A stretch of 64,000 nucleotides of DNA from Corynebacterium amycolatum SK46. GTDB lineage: Bacteria; Actinomycetota; Actinomycetes; Mycobacteriales; Mycobacteriaceae. Shown one piece after another: positions 8,528-16,524 of this stretch. The stretch's first letter is position 1. Each line of letters starts with the position of its first letter. Position numbers and translations under genes: made by a program. The DNA lies in NCBI RefSeq assembly GCF_000173655.1, contig NZ_ABZU01000008.1:1-64000 (forward strand), in the 5' to 3' direction. Below the pieces are notes generated by a model that saw only the letters and a list, made by a program, of their open reading frames with translations, was not told the DNA's origin and ran no database searches.

Positions 8528-9469
8528 CTAGAAAATCACCTGCTCGCGAGGAATTTCCAGACCCGCACGCAGGGCTTCCGGGAGGTCAGCGATGGAGTCG
8601 AGCTCGGCACTCCCGCCACCATCACTGCCGTTACCGCCACCGAGCGAATCCAGAATCCACCGCTGCGCTGCATCCACGGGCACCTCACCGAGAGTCACGT
8701 CGCCATCACGTTTGGACAACCGCCGCCCCTCAGAGTTCACCACCAGAGGCACGTGCACGAACGAAGGCGTCGCATTCCCCAAAAGACCAGCTAAGTACGC
8801 CTGTCGCGGGGCGGAAGACATCAGGTCATCACCACGCACGACCTCGGTCACACCCTGCTCGGCATCATCGACGACGACGGCGAGGTTGTAGGCCCACATG
8901 CCATCGGCACGCTGGAGGACAAAGTCATCGATCGGGGCGGTAATCTCACCATGCAGTTCATCGGTCGCGGCCCCCTCACTCACCTGCGATTTCAGGCGTA
9001 TCGACGGCCTTCTCCCCGCCGCCGCAAATTCGGCCTTTTTCGCGGCGAGGTGCTCGTCGTCAAGCGAACGGCACGTGCCGGGATACTGACCTGGCACGCC
9101 ATGTGGCGCGGAGGAGGCGGCGAGGATTTCACGGCGCGTGCAGAAGCAGGGATAGGTCAGGCCGCGTTGCGTGAGGTCGGCAAGCGCGGATTCATACAGG
9201 TCAGAGCGTTCTGACTGGCGGACCGGGGCGCCATCCCAGTCGATGCCGATGGCCTCGAGATCGGCGAGCTGCTGCGCCTCATGCTCGGGGCGGGAGCGCT
9301 GGCGGTCAATGTCCTCGATGCGCACGATGAAGCGGCCGCCCTGCGCGCGGGCGTGCGCCCAGGCCAACACAGCGGTGCGCAGGTTTCCCAGGTGCAGCCG
9401 ACCGGTCGGCGAAGGAGCGTAGCGGCCGGTGGGTAAAGTGAAATTAGTCAACCGTTGGGAACTGGTCAC
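8528..9469 (-). CDS. gluQ: glutamyl-queuosine tRNA(Asp) synthetase GluQRS
   Basis: A 313-residue paralogue of the glutamyl-tRNA synthetase catalytic domain without an anticodon-binding domain, as in E. coli YadB/GluQRS. It attaches glutamate to the queuosine base of tRNA-Asp. Visible motifs are the class I HIGH-type RYAPSPTGRLHLGN (residues 17-30), RIEDID, a zinc site with YPCFC and YPGTC, and a KMSKS-like RLSKRDG. The start is GTG. A YhhQ-type transporter and tgt lie within 7 kb, supporting queuosine salvage. A partial, internally deleted copy of its 5' part lies at 10000-10113. Confidence 0.92.
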   Translation of the reverse strand: MTSSQRLTNFTLPTGRYAPSPTGRLHLGNLRTAVLAWAHARAQGGRFIVRIEDIDRQRSRPEHEAQQLADLEAIGIDWDGAPVRQSERSDLYESALADLTQRGLTYPCFCTRREILAASSAPHGVPGQYPGTCRSLDDEHLAAKKAEFAAAGRRPSIRLKSQVSEGAATDELHGEITAPIDDFVLQRADGMWAYNLAVVVDDAEQGVTEVVRGDDLMSSAPRQAYLAGLLGNATPSFVHVPLVVNSEGRRLSKRDGDVTLGEVPVDAAQRWILDSLGGGNGSDGGGSAELDSIADLPEALRAGLEIPREQVIF

Positions 9470-9652
9470 AGGAATATGTTAGCGAGACCCCAAGATGATA
9501 GTTGAAATCTTGGGGAAAGATTTCCGGTTGAATAACTCAAATCATCTTGGAGGAAATTCATCTTTTACTCGAAAGACATTCATACCCTCTCAATAAAATC
9601 AAGGGTCTAATGTATGCGTGACTTTTGTAGGCGGATCTTTTAGAGGAGAACA

Positions 9653-9922
9653 ATGTCATCACGTTTGCGCATAAATTGGCTAGCATCGATTTCCATTATC
9701 GGACTAGTCGTGAGCCTCCTCTGTCTCCTGGGCATCGCAAATGGGATGTACACATTGAGCAAACTAGCTAACCAGACTGCCGTTATGAGTACAGCAGCTA
9801 TTACAGCTAAGACAGATCGTGCGCTGCTCTACTGCCTAATTGCTCTTGCCGGCATGATTGTGAGCTGTTTTACATTTATTGTTAATAGGATTCGCAGTAA
9901 GCGTGGAGCCAAGAAAAAATAA
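9653..9922 (+). CDS. small two-helix membrane protein, unknown
   Basis: An 89-residue protein with two hydrophobic helices (about residues 9-30 and 62-80) and a positively charged C-terminus (RIRSKRGAKKK), so probably an inner-membrane protein with cytoplasmic tail. A good ribosome binding site (GAGGAGA) precedes the ATG. The local sequence is clearly AT-richer than its neighbours, and the gene stands between intact gluQ and a broken partial copy of gluQ, which suggests insertion or transfer. No family recognised. Confidence 0.65.
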   Translation: MSSRLRINWLASISIIGLVVSLLCLLGIANGMYTLSKLANQTAVMSTAAITAKTDRALLYCLIALAGMIVSCFTFIVNRIRSKRGAKKK

Positions 9923-9940
9923 TTAAACCCGCTCATCCTC

Positions 9941-10113
9941 TAGCTCCCGCGGACTCGAGCTCACAGAGGAAAACAAATTCGATAGTCTTCGCGGAGAGGC
10001 GCTCACCGTCAAGCGAACGATACGTGACGGGGTACTGACCTGGCACGCCATGCGGTGCGCAGGTTTCCCAGGTGCAGCCGACCGGTCGGCGAAGGGGCGT
10101 AGCGGCCGGTGAT
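9941..10113 (+). pseudogene. scar of arsR-like 3' end fused to gluQ fragments
   Basis: Positions 9944-9981 closely match the 3' end of the ArsR-type gene at 12255-12292. From about 10000 to 10051 the sequence matches gluQ at 9050-9101, and it then jumps directly to a near-perfect match (about 10052-10110) with gluQ 9373-9431. All pieces are in direct orientation relative to their intact sources. This is a mosaic remnant of duplicated neighbouring genes with an internal deletion, not a functional gene. Confidence 0.75.
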
Positions 10114-10157
10114 TGGATTAGACGACATGGCTACAACGGTAGTTAATGTCGCGCGCC

Positions 10158-11453
10158 CTACGTAGCTGCCGTAGTTTCCGTAGCCGCCGTGGCTTTCGCA
10201 GCTTGCCGACTACCCGCCACTGCAACCGCAACGGATAGCGCTGCGAATGCGATACACACAATTCCAACCACCGCGCTACTTCCACCACTCAGACCCGCCG
10301 CGAGCGGGCCAACTGCCGTTCCCACGTAGCCCACGATGTAGTAGCTGGAAACAGTCGCAGCAAGATCCTTTCCACGTGCCGCTTCCGAAACCCGCAGCAG
10401 AGAGTACTTGAAAGAGATTCCTTGGCCGACACCACAGATAACGGTTGCAATAACGAGCAAAACAGCAGTTGAGCTAAGCAAGCTCAGTGTTACGCCGCCC
10501 AGCCCGAGCACGAGAATCACCAACCCCACCGGATATGAGACCCGCTGCGCCCTCCGCCCGAGCATCACCTGAGTCACTGCCGATGCTCCGAGCATCAAGG
10601 CCGTAATCGACGCAATCTTTAGCTGCGTATCGAAGCCCATATCCTTCGCAGCCAGCGGAACTACGGACTGGAAGAGACCGTTGACTCCATACGCACAGCC
10701 AATCGCTAACGCTCCCGGAATGAAAACTCGAATCACATCCCGAGCCACACCAAACTGCGGCCGCCAGCTCACCGAATTTCTCTCGAAGCTACGCTCCCGC
10801 ACCCGAGCGACACCAACCATCGACACCACGGTGAGCGCTGCGTAAATCCAATACGGCATCTGCAGCGGCGACGATGAAAACTGCGCCACCACAGCCGAGG
10901 CTAACGGCCCCAGAGCCAATGCCCCGGAGACCGCAACCGTGCTTGTGAGAGCACCAATCTGCGTGAACAATTTTTCCTGCAATAAAGCAGTAAACGAGCC
11001 GGTTGCTAGCCCTACGGAAAAGCCCGACACAATTCGGGCGAGATATAAGACGGCCTCATGTGAATCGACCAGCGCCGCTGCCAAGAACATCAGTGTTGAG
11101 ACCAAGGACAACCCCATGCTGGTAAGCGCAATGGGTTTTCGCCCGAGTGAATCGGACAAGTGGCCGTAGGTCAGCGTAACGATGACCCCTACTGCGTAAC
11201 AGGCAAAAACCACCACGGTTTTATCGGTGCTCAGCCCCCAGTCGCGCTGGTAGATGGCATAGAGTCCGGAAGGCATCGTGCTGCCGATTACTACGATGAC
11301 CAGCCCCAGCGCGAGTGCTGCTCCATCTCGGACGTTGGCGGTTTTTACAGCACCCGCAGCCTTTGTAGCGTTCACGCGAGTATCAGCAGCATCTGCGGTA
11401 CTCGCAGCCTTCGCGTCACCTGCCGTACCTGTCATCTCCACCCCTCCGGCCAT
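10158..11453 (-). CDS. major facilitator superfamily transporter
   Basis: A 431-residue, 12-helix MFS permease. The MFS motif A is visible as GHLSDSLGRKP between helices 2 and 3. An Ala/Thr-rich N-terminal tail of about 45 residues precedes helix 1. The substrate cannot be read from sequence; drug or metabolite efflux is likely because the gene is divergent from an ArsR-type regulator with a 9-bp palindrome touching its start codon, the usual arrangement of a regulator controlling an exporter. Confidence 0.88.
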   Translation of the reverse strand: MAGGVEMTGTAGDAKAASTADAADTRVNATKAAGAVKTANVRDGAALALGLVIVVIGSTMPSGLYAIYQRDWGLSTDKTVVVFACYAVGVIVTLTYGHLSDSLGRKPIALTSMGLSLVSTLMFLAAALVDSHEAVLYLARIVSGFSVGLATGSFTALLQEKLFTQIGALTSTVAVSGALALGPLASAVVAQFSSSPLQMPYWIYAALTVVSMVGVARVRERSFERNSVSWRPQFGVARDVIRVFIPGALAIGCAYGVNGLFQSVVPLAAKDMGFDTQLKIASITALMLGASAVTQVMLGRRAQRVSYPVGLVILVLGLGGVTLSLLSSTAVLLVIATVICGVGQGISFKYSLLRVSEAARGKDLAATVSSYYIVGYVGTAVGPLAAGLSGGSSAVVGIVCIAFAALSVAVAVAGSRQAAKATAATETTAAT

Positions 11454-11455
11454 TT

Positions 11456-11481
11456 CATACTTTCCGGTTATAGAAAGTATG
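11456..11481. promoter_or_regulatory. palindromic operator between MFS and ArsR genes
   Basis: CATACTTTC and GAAAGTATG form a perfect 9-bp inverted repeat with an 8-nt centre, 2 bp from the MFS start codon in the divergent gap. It is the best candidate binding site for the ArsR-type regulator. Confidence 0.65.
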
Positions 11482-11637
11482 TTTTCACAAAATAGTTTGG
11501 ATGACTAGACTTTCGACAGAACTAACCCGCAGCACCTCACGTCGGCACGTCCAAACAAACCGCAAAACGCCCGTTCAGCCCCACCCTTTCGCTCACAACC
11601 ACTTGCCTCAAAGACCACAAAGTGATTCGCTAACACC

Positions 11638-12330
11638 ATGAAACAGCGCACGTACTTCGAGCAGGCAGCCGCGATTGCCGCAGAATGCTCGTCTCCCGTG
11701 CGCCTGGCAATCCTGGAGTACCTCCTTAAAAACGGTCCCACTCGCGTGCGCAGCCTTGCCGAGTCAACCAACATCGCCGAATCGACGCTGTCCAACAATC
11801 TCCGACGCCTCCGCGAAGCCGAAATCGTCGATGTCGAACGACAGGGGAAAAGCGCGACCTATTCCATCGCTAACCCTTCAATACGCCAGGTAATTGCCAA
11901 TCTTTTCCAGGCTGCAGGCGCCGACACTGCCACACCTATCCCAGAGCACCAACCAGCAATTACCTTCGCCCGGTCTTGCTACGACCACCTGGCAGGATCC
12001 CTCGGAGTACAACTCACGCGGGCTCTGTTCGCCAAAGAAGCACTCATCACCGACGCCGGTGACATCACCTTTGGCCCCAACGCCGAGAAATGCTTCGCCT
12101 ACCTCGGCACAGGCCTATCCAGCCTCGATGCAAGCAGGAAGACAGCATTCCTCTGCAACGACTGGACACACGCCGATTCTCACCTGGCCGGATCGCTCGG
12201 CGCCGCGCTCCTGCGTGGCCTCATTTCAAAGGGTTGGTTGACCCCAATCCCCGACTCCCGCGGACTCGAACTCACAGAGGAAGGCAAAGTCGGCCTCGAA
12301 GACTTCATCGGCACTCGCTTGGAGCCCTAA
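11638..12330 (+). CDS. ArsR-type winged-helix regulator with C-terminal domain
   Basis: A 230-residue regulator. Residues 1-90 are an ArsR-type winged helix (AECSSPVRLAILEYLL, LAESTNIAESTLSNNLRRLREAEIVDVERQG). The C-terminal 120 residues form an extra domain with two conserved Cys (ARSCYDHLAG and FLCNDWTHADSHLAGSLGAAL) and repeated HLAGSLG segments, as in longer ArsR-family proteins that may bind a small ligand or metal. It is divergent from the MFS transporter and probably represses it. A fragment resembling its 3' end occurs at 9944-9981. The downstream YhhQ gene starts only 22 bp after its stop. Confidence 0.85.
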   Translation: MKQRTYFEQAAAIAAECSSPVRLAILEYLLKNGPTRVRSLAESTNIAESTLSNNLRRLREAEIVDVERQGKSATYSIANPSIRQVIANLFQAAGADTATPIPEHQPAITFARSCYDHLAGSLGVQLTRALFAKEALITDAGDITFGPNAEKCFAYLGTGLSSLDASRKTAFLCNDWTHADSHLAGSLGAALLRGLISKGWLTPIPDSRGLELTEEGKVGLEDFIGTRLEP

Positions 12331-12352
12331 GCTGCAGGTAACATTCCCTCCC

Positions 12353-13129
12353 GTGACAAATAACGAAAACCTGCCCAAGTCTGGGCCGGGCAACGCCGAG
12401 GCTGCCGCTGTGAGCACCTCGCACGCGCCCGAGAACGCAACTAAGTCCGAATCCACAGCAACCACGCCACGCCACATCCCGGTACCGAAATCGCTGTACC
12501 CGATGTTCACGGCGATTTTCATCGGCGTGCTGATTGTCTCCAACATCACCGCCACAAAAGGCGTGGAAATCTTCGGCCTGGCCACCGACGGTGCCTTCTT
12601 CCTCTTCCCCTTGAGCTACGTCATCGGCGACGTGCTTTCCGAGTGCTATGGCTACAAAGCCACCCGCCGCACCGTGTGGACCGGTTTCGCCATCCTCGCC
12701 GGCGCAATGCTCTGCTTCTTTGCCGCCATCAAGCTCCCGGCGGCACCGTGGTACGAAAATCAGGAAGCATTCGCCACCGTGCTCGGCACCGTCCCGCAGC
12801 TTGTTCTCGCAGGTCTGGCCGGTTATGTCGTCGGTCAGCTGCTCAACGCCTGGTCGCTCAACGCAATTAAGAAACGCACTGGCGAAAAGGCTCTCTGGGC
12901 ACGCCTGATGGGCTCGACTGTGGTTGGCGAGTTCGTCGACACGCTCATCTTCTGCTCCATCGCCGCCACCGCTATCGGCATCGACACCTGGGGTACCTTC
13001 GTCAACTACGTCATCGTCGGCTTCATCTGGAAGACCGCCGTCGAGATGGTAGTCATGCCAGTCACCTACGCCGTCATCGCGTGGGTCAAGCGCCGCGAAG
13101 GCTACTACGACACGCACGTTCCCGCTTAA
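12353..13129 (+). CDS. queuosine precursor transporter (YhhQ/DUF165 family)
   Basis: A 258-residue membrane protein of the YhhQ family, which imports queuosine precursors (preQ0, preQ1 or queuine). Six hydrophobic helices follow a hydrophilic N-terminal tail of about 45 residues. Family-typical segments are LIVSNITATKGVEIFG, FPLSYVIGDVLSECYGY and GSTVVGEFVDTLIFC. The start is GTG. It lies between gluQ and tgt, so the function fits a queuosine salvage route. The ArsR-type gene is 22 bp upstream and may be co-transcribed. Confidence 0.9.
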   Translation: MTNNENLPKSGPGNAEAAAVSTSHAPENATKSESTATTPRHIPVPKSLYPMFTAIFIGVLIVSNITATKGVEIFGLATDGAFFLFPLSYVIGDVLSECYGYKATRRTVWTGFAILAGAMLCFFAAIKLPAAPWYENQEAFATVLGTVPQLVLAGLAGYVVGQLLNAWSLNAIKKRTGEKALWARLMGSTVVGEFVDTLIFCSIAATAIGIDTWGTFVNYVIVGFIWKTAVEMVVMPVTYAVIAWVKRREGYYDTHVPA

Positions 13130-13139
13130 CGACGAAAAG

Positions 13140-13180
13140 TGCCGCGACCTCGCCTGAGATGCGAGTAGTCGCGGCTCATT
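13140..13180. terminator. bidirectional terminator between convergent genes
   Basis: GCCGCGAC...CTCGC and GCGAG...GTCGCGGC form a long, slightly bulged stem-loop between the convergent transporter and ABC permease genes. A T-rich stretch (TTTTGTTTTT) follows on the plus strand. Confidence 0.75.
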
Positions 13181-13188
13181 TTGTTTTT

Positions 13189-13968
13189 CTACTTCACATC
13201 CCGTTTGGCATTGGCCCAAAGAGCAACGCCAACAGCCACAACGATCCAGGCCACCAGCACCACGATGTTGAACCACATCGGCTGCGTCATGCCAGCCTCA
13301 AAGCCGGTGCGAGGATTCTCCGGGTTTGCCATCAGACCACCCAGCTGAGTTGATAACTGCTGAATGCGTGCACCCGGCGTGACCAGCCACAGTGGCCGGA
13401 AAATCGCATACGCCGCTGCCGCGAACTCCAGCATGCTCTCCACCACCAGGATCCACACCAACGGAATGGCGACAGCGGCCACGCGCGAGCGTGTCAAAAC
13501 GCCTAGCGACATCGCGATTAGTCCAAACACAACGAAGCCAAGCACTCCGGCGAGCATGTCCGTGGCAGCGTCGCCGCCCTTGAACTCCACGCGCGGGGAA
13601 ACCGTCACCGATAACCAAGCAAGCGCCACACCAATGACCCAACAGACAGCAATCAACACAAGCGTCAGCGTCATCCGCGCGGACAGCCACAGACTCCTTC
13701 GGTCCTGCGTCAAGAACGCATGCGCATTCATCTGATCGTTGTACTCACCCGCCAGGGTGGAGCCACCAAAGGCAATCACAATCATGTTGAAGATCACGGT
13801 CCCCAACAGCAGCATTTCCCAATCAGCGGTCGCACCAACGTCCGCCGCCATGCTGAAAGCCGCCATCGGCCCAGCTATCGAGCCGACCAACAACACCACA
13901 TACACCCACGTGCCACGCAGGCTGGCTAGCTTCGTCCATTCCGACCGCAAAGCGTTTCCAAAACTCAT
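13189..13968 (-). CDS. ABC transporter permease (ABC-2 type)
   Basis: A 259-residue integral membrane protein with about six hydrophobic helices, starting with the family-typical cytoplasmic segment FGNALRSEWTKLASLRGTW. It pairs with the ATPase encoded immediately upstream (13-bp gap), forming an ABC-2-type exporter. I chose the ATG at 13968; an in-frame TTG at 13992 would overlap the ATPase gene. The substrate is unknown; such pairs in actinobacteria are often antimicrobial resistance or peptide exporters. Confidence 0.88.
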   Translation of the reverse strand: MSFGNALRSEWTKLASLRGTWVYVVLLVGSIAGPMAAFSMAADVGATADWEMLLLGTVIFNMIVIAFGGSTLAGEYNDQMNAHAFLTQDRRSLWLSARMTLTLVLIAVCWVIGVALAWLSVTVSPRVEFKGGDAATDMLAGVLGFVVFGLIAMSLGVLTRSRVAAVAIPLVWILVVESMLEFAAAAYAIFRPLWLVTPGARIQQLSTQLGGLMANPENPRTGFEAGMTQPMWFNIVVLVAWIVVAVGVALWANAKRDVK

Positions 13969-13981
13969 CTCAGTCACTCCC

Positions 13982-14935
13982 CTACTGCCCAATCGCCTGC
14001 GCGCGGTATTCCTGCGATTCCTGGGTCGCAGCCAGGAACTTTTCCTCCAGGTTGTCGCGCTTCGTCTGCAACCGCGTCACGAGCAGCCCCTCACGCAGGG
14101 CAGCGGCCGCAATGTCGCGGCGGAGTTGCTGCTCGCTGATGTCGTCGTAAAGCGGAATGCGCAATTGCTTATCGACGTCAACCCCCTGCGCCACCGGCCC
14201 CAACGCCTGTAGCAGCCGAGCAGGGTCATCGACCTCAACTTCGATGACCGTGCCATCGGCGAGGAACTCATCCATGCTGTACTCACCGATCATGCGGCCG
14301 CGCCCGATGACGACGATGCGGTCGGCGGTGAGCTGCATCTCGGAAAGGAGGTGCGACGACACGAGGACTGCGCAGCCCTGTGCGGCCAGCGCCTTGATGG
14401 TGTGGCGCATCCACGAGACACCTTCGGGGTCGAGGCCGTTGACCGGCTCATCCAAGATCAGATGCTGCGGCTTGCCGAGCAGAGCTGCCGCCACTCCCAG
14501 CCGCTGCTTCATACCCAGCGAGTAGCCGCCGACCTTGTCCTTTGCGGCCTCGGTCATGCCAACTTGCTCGAGGCACTCCTCCACGCGAGCGTCAGGGACG
14601 CCGGCACCACGGGCGAGAACCCGCAGGTGCGCGCGACCCGAACGAGCCTTATTGTGCCATCCGGCATCCAGAATGGCGCCGGCGATGCTGGGCTTATTCT
14701 TCAGCGTGGAAAAGGGCTGGTTGCTGTAGGTGTTGCCCAGGGAATCCGTCCCGGTGAACAAGGCCTGGCCCGTGGTCGGGGCGTCGAGGCCCAGCATGCA
14801 GCGCATGGTGGTGGACTTGCCGGAGCCATTTGGGCCGAGAAAACCTGTCACTACACCGTCGGGAACGGTGAAGGACAGGTCATCGACGGCTAATTTCGAA
14901 CCGTACTTCTTGCTGAGTCGTTCAACCGTGATCAT
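13982..14935 (-). CDS. ABC transporter ATP-binding protein
   Basis: A 317-residue ABC ATPase with Walker A GPNGSGKST, signature YSLGMKQRL and Walker B LILDEPVNGLD followed by the H-loop SSHLLSEM. A C-terminal extension of about 90 residues is typical of ABC-2 exporter ATPases. The frame is open up to 15064, but homology begins at MITVERLSKKYG. GGAGG lies just before the ATG at 14935, and an ATG at 14944 is also possible. It is co-transcribed with the permease gene downstream. Confidence 0.9.
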   Translation of the reverse strand: MITVERLSKKYGSKLAVDDLSFTVPDGVVTGFLGPNGSGKSTTMRCMLGLDAPTTGQALFTGTDSLGNTYSNQPFSTLKNKPSIAGAILDAGWHNKARSGRAHLRVLARGAGVPDARVEECLEQVGMTEAAKDKVGGYSLGMKQRLGVAAALLGKPQHLILDEPVNGLDPEGVSWMRHTIKALAAQGCAVLVSSHLLSEMQLTADRIVVIGRGRMIGEYSMDEFLADGTVIEVEVDDPARLLQALGPVAQGVDVDKQLRIPLYDDISEQQLRRDIAAAALREGLLVTRLQTKRDNLEEKFLAATQESQEYRAQAIGQ

Positions 14936-15072
14936 GTCCTCCATGATGCCGGTTGAGACTGCCTCGCGCAGTAGAGCTAGGTCTAGTTTTCTGGGCTTCC
15001 CCCGGGCCCGCCCAGCCGCCACTTCACGCCACTGGACTGATTCGGGTGTTCCCTGCCACTTCACGCCACGGG

Positions 15073-15112
15073 TGTCACCTCATGCCACCTCCACAGCTGG
15101 CACGAGGTGACA
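15073..15112. repeat. 15-bp inverted repeat between tgt and ABC genes
   Basis: TGTCACCTCATGCCA and TGGCACGAGGTGACA are inverted with a 10-nt centre and one mismatch. Nearby, CACTTCACGCCAC occurs twice (about 15019 and 15057), with a GTGAAGTG complement near 15123. The block could be the tgt terminator or an operator of the ABC genes; no T-run follows. Confidence 0.5.
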
Positions 15113-15161
15113 TGGCTGTCGTGAAGTGAGAAAAGGTAGAAGCCCAGCCCCCAGCCGGCCC

Positions 15162-16463
15162 CTAATTCCCCACCGCACGGCCACCGTTGGCGTAGTAGCG
15201 GCCCATGAACTCATCGCGGTACTCGAAGAACCGGTCCTCCAGGATCGCAGCGCGAATGTTCTCCACCAGCTGCACCATGAAAAACAGGTTGTGAATCGTG
15301 CACAGCGTGCCAGCCAGGTATTCCTTGGCCTTCAACAGATGATGCAGGTAGGCCCGGGAATAATTCAGCGAAGTGTAGGAGGGCACCTCCGCATCCACGG
15401 GTCGGAAGTCGTTCTTGAAGCGGGCATTCGTCAAGGTCATCCGACCATCGAGCGTGTACACACCACCACGTCGGGCAAGCCTCGTCGGAGCCACACAGTC
15501 AAAGGTGTCGGCACCGGCCTCGACAGCGGCGAAAATATCATCCGGTTCAGAAATCCCCAGTAAGTGGCGGGCGCGGTCGTCGGGAAGCTCGTCGTTGACC
15601 CAACCGCAAATCAGGCCCAGGTTCTGCTTCTCAATCGCCCCACCAATGCCATAGCCGTGGAAGCCGAGCTGGCCGGCGTCCTCGAACTCGCGGGAGAGCT
15701 CCACCAGCCCGCGGGCGGCCTTGCGGCGCAGGTCTTCGTACTGCGCACCCTGGACGACACCGAATAACTGCTGGATGGGCAACTGGCCGTCGTCAAGCGA
15801 ATGGACGTGCGCGTCAACCTGACCGCGCGCAATCGTCAGCTCATTGTGCGCCTCCAAGCATCGACGCGCCCAGCGGTGCGTGCGCTCGACGGATGCCTCC
15901 TGGTAGCCGCGGGTGTTCATCAGCGTGGTGAGCTCGTCGAACGCCATCATGATGTCGGCGCCCAGCGCGTGCTGAATACGCATGGACACCTCTGGCGTGA
16001 AACGGTGCTCGGAGCCATCGATGTGCGAACGGAAAGTCACACCGTCCTCATCGACGAACGCGTTGCGCTCCTTACCCTCGGCGACGATGTCGTCTTTCTG
16101 CATGCCGGTGACGTCCATCGCGAGGGTCTTTTTAAAGCCCGCACCGAGGCTGAGCACCTGGAATCCGCCGGAGTCGGTGTACGTCGGGCCGTTCCAGTTG
16201 GAGAACTTAGCCAACCCGCCGGCCTGGTCGACAATCTCCTCGCCGGGCTGCAGGTACAGGTGGTACGCGTTCGACAGCATCGCCTGCGCACCGGTGGACC
16301 GCACCTGCTCCGGCGTGAGCGTCTTCACCGTCGCCTTCGTGCCGACCGGAATGAACGCCGGCGTAGCAATATCACCATGCGGGGTGTGGATGGTGCCAGC
16401 ACGTCCGCGCGCGCCTTCGATTTGCTTTACGACGTCAAAGCCCGTCGTCCTCGACTGCGACAT
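15162..16463 (-). CDS. tgt: queuine/preQ1 tRNA-ribosyltransferase Tgt, zinc cysteines missing
   Basis: A 433-residue tRNA-guanine transglycosylase that exchanges G34 for a queuosine precursor. Catalytic regions are present: TDSGGFQVLSL (general acid/base Asp) and TFDCVAPTRLARRG (nucleophile Asp). The C-terminal zinc site is unusual. The family pattern C-x-C-x2-C-x25-H aligns to Val360, Ser362, Ser365 and His391, so only the His remains. The GGLAVGE substrate loop is replaced by GGAIEKQN. It may be a zinc-free clade variant or have altered substrate choice. With gluQ and the YhhQ-type gene it forms a queuosine salvage set. It contains two CGTCGTMAAGC repeats in different frames. Confidence 0.88.
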   Translation of the reverse strand: MSQSRTTGFDVVKQIEGARGRAGTIHTPHGDIATPAFIPVGTKATVKTLTPEQVRSTGAQAMLSNAYHLYLQPGEEIVDQAGGLAKFSNWNGPTYTDSGGFQVLSLGAGFKKTLAMDVTGMQKDDIVAEGKERNAFVDEDGVTFRSHIDGSEHRFTPEVSMRIQHALGADIMMAFDELTTLMNTRGYQEASVERTHRWARRCLEAHNELTIARGQVDAHVHSLDDGQLPIQQLFGVVQGAQYEDLRRKAARGLVELSREFEDAGQLGFHGYGIGGAIEKQNLGLICGWVNDELPDDRARHLLGISEPDDIFAAVEAGADTFDCVAPTRLARRGGVYTLDGRMTLTNARFKNDFRPVDAEVPSYTSLNYSRAYLHHLLKAKEYLAGTLCTIHNLFFMVQLVENIRAAILEDRFFEYRDEFMGRYYANGGRAVGN

Positions 16464-16524
16464 GAAGCTCCTTGGTTGTGGTCCAGTGCTAATGCCTTGA
16501 GGTTACCTGGGTGCTATTCGCAAG

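Noticed and set aside
16464..16524. preQ1 riboswitch before tgt
   Set aside because: Only about 60 bp are available and no recognisable preQ1 aptamer fold is visible.
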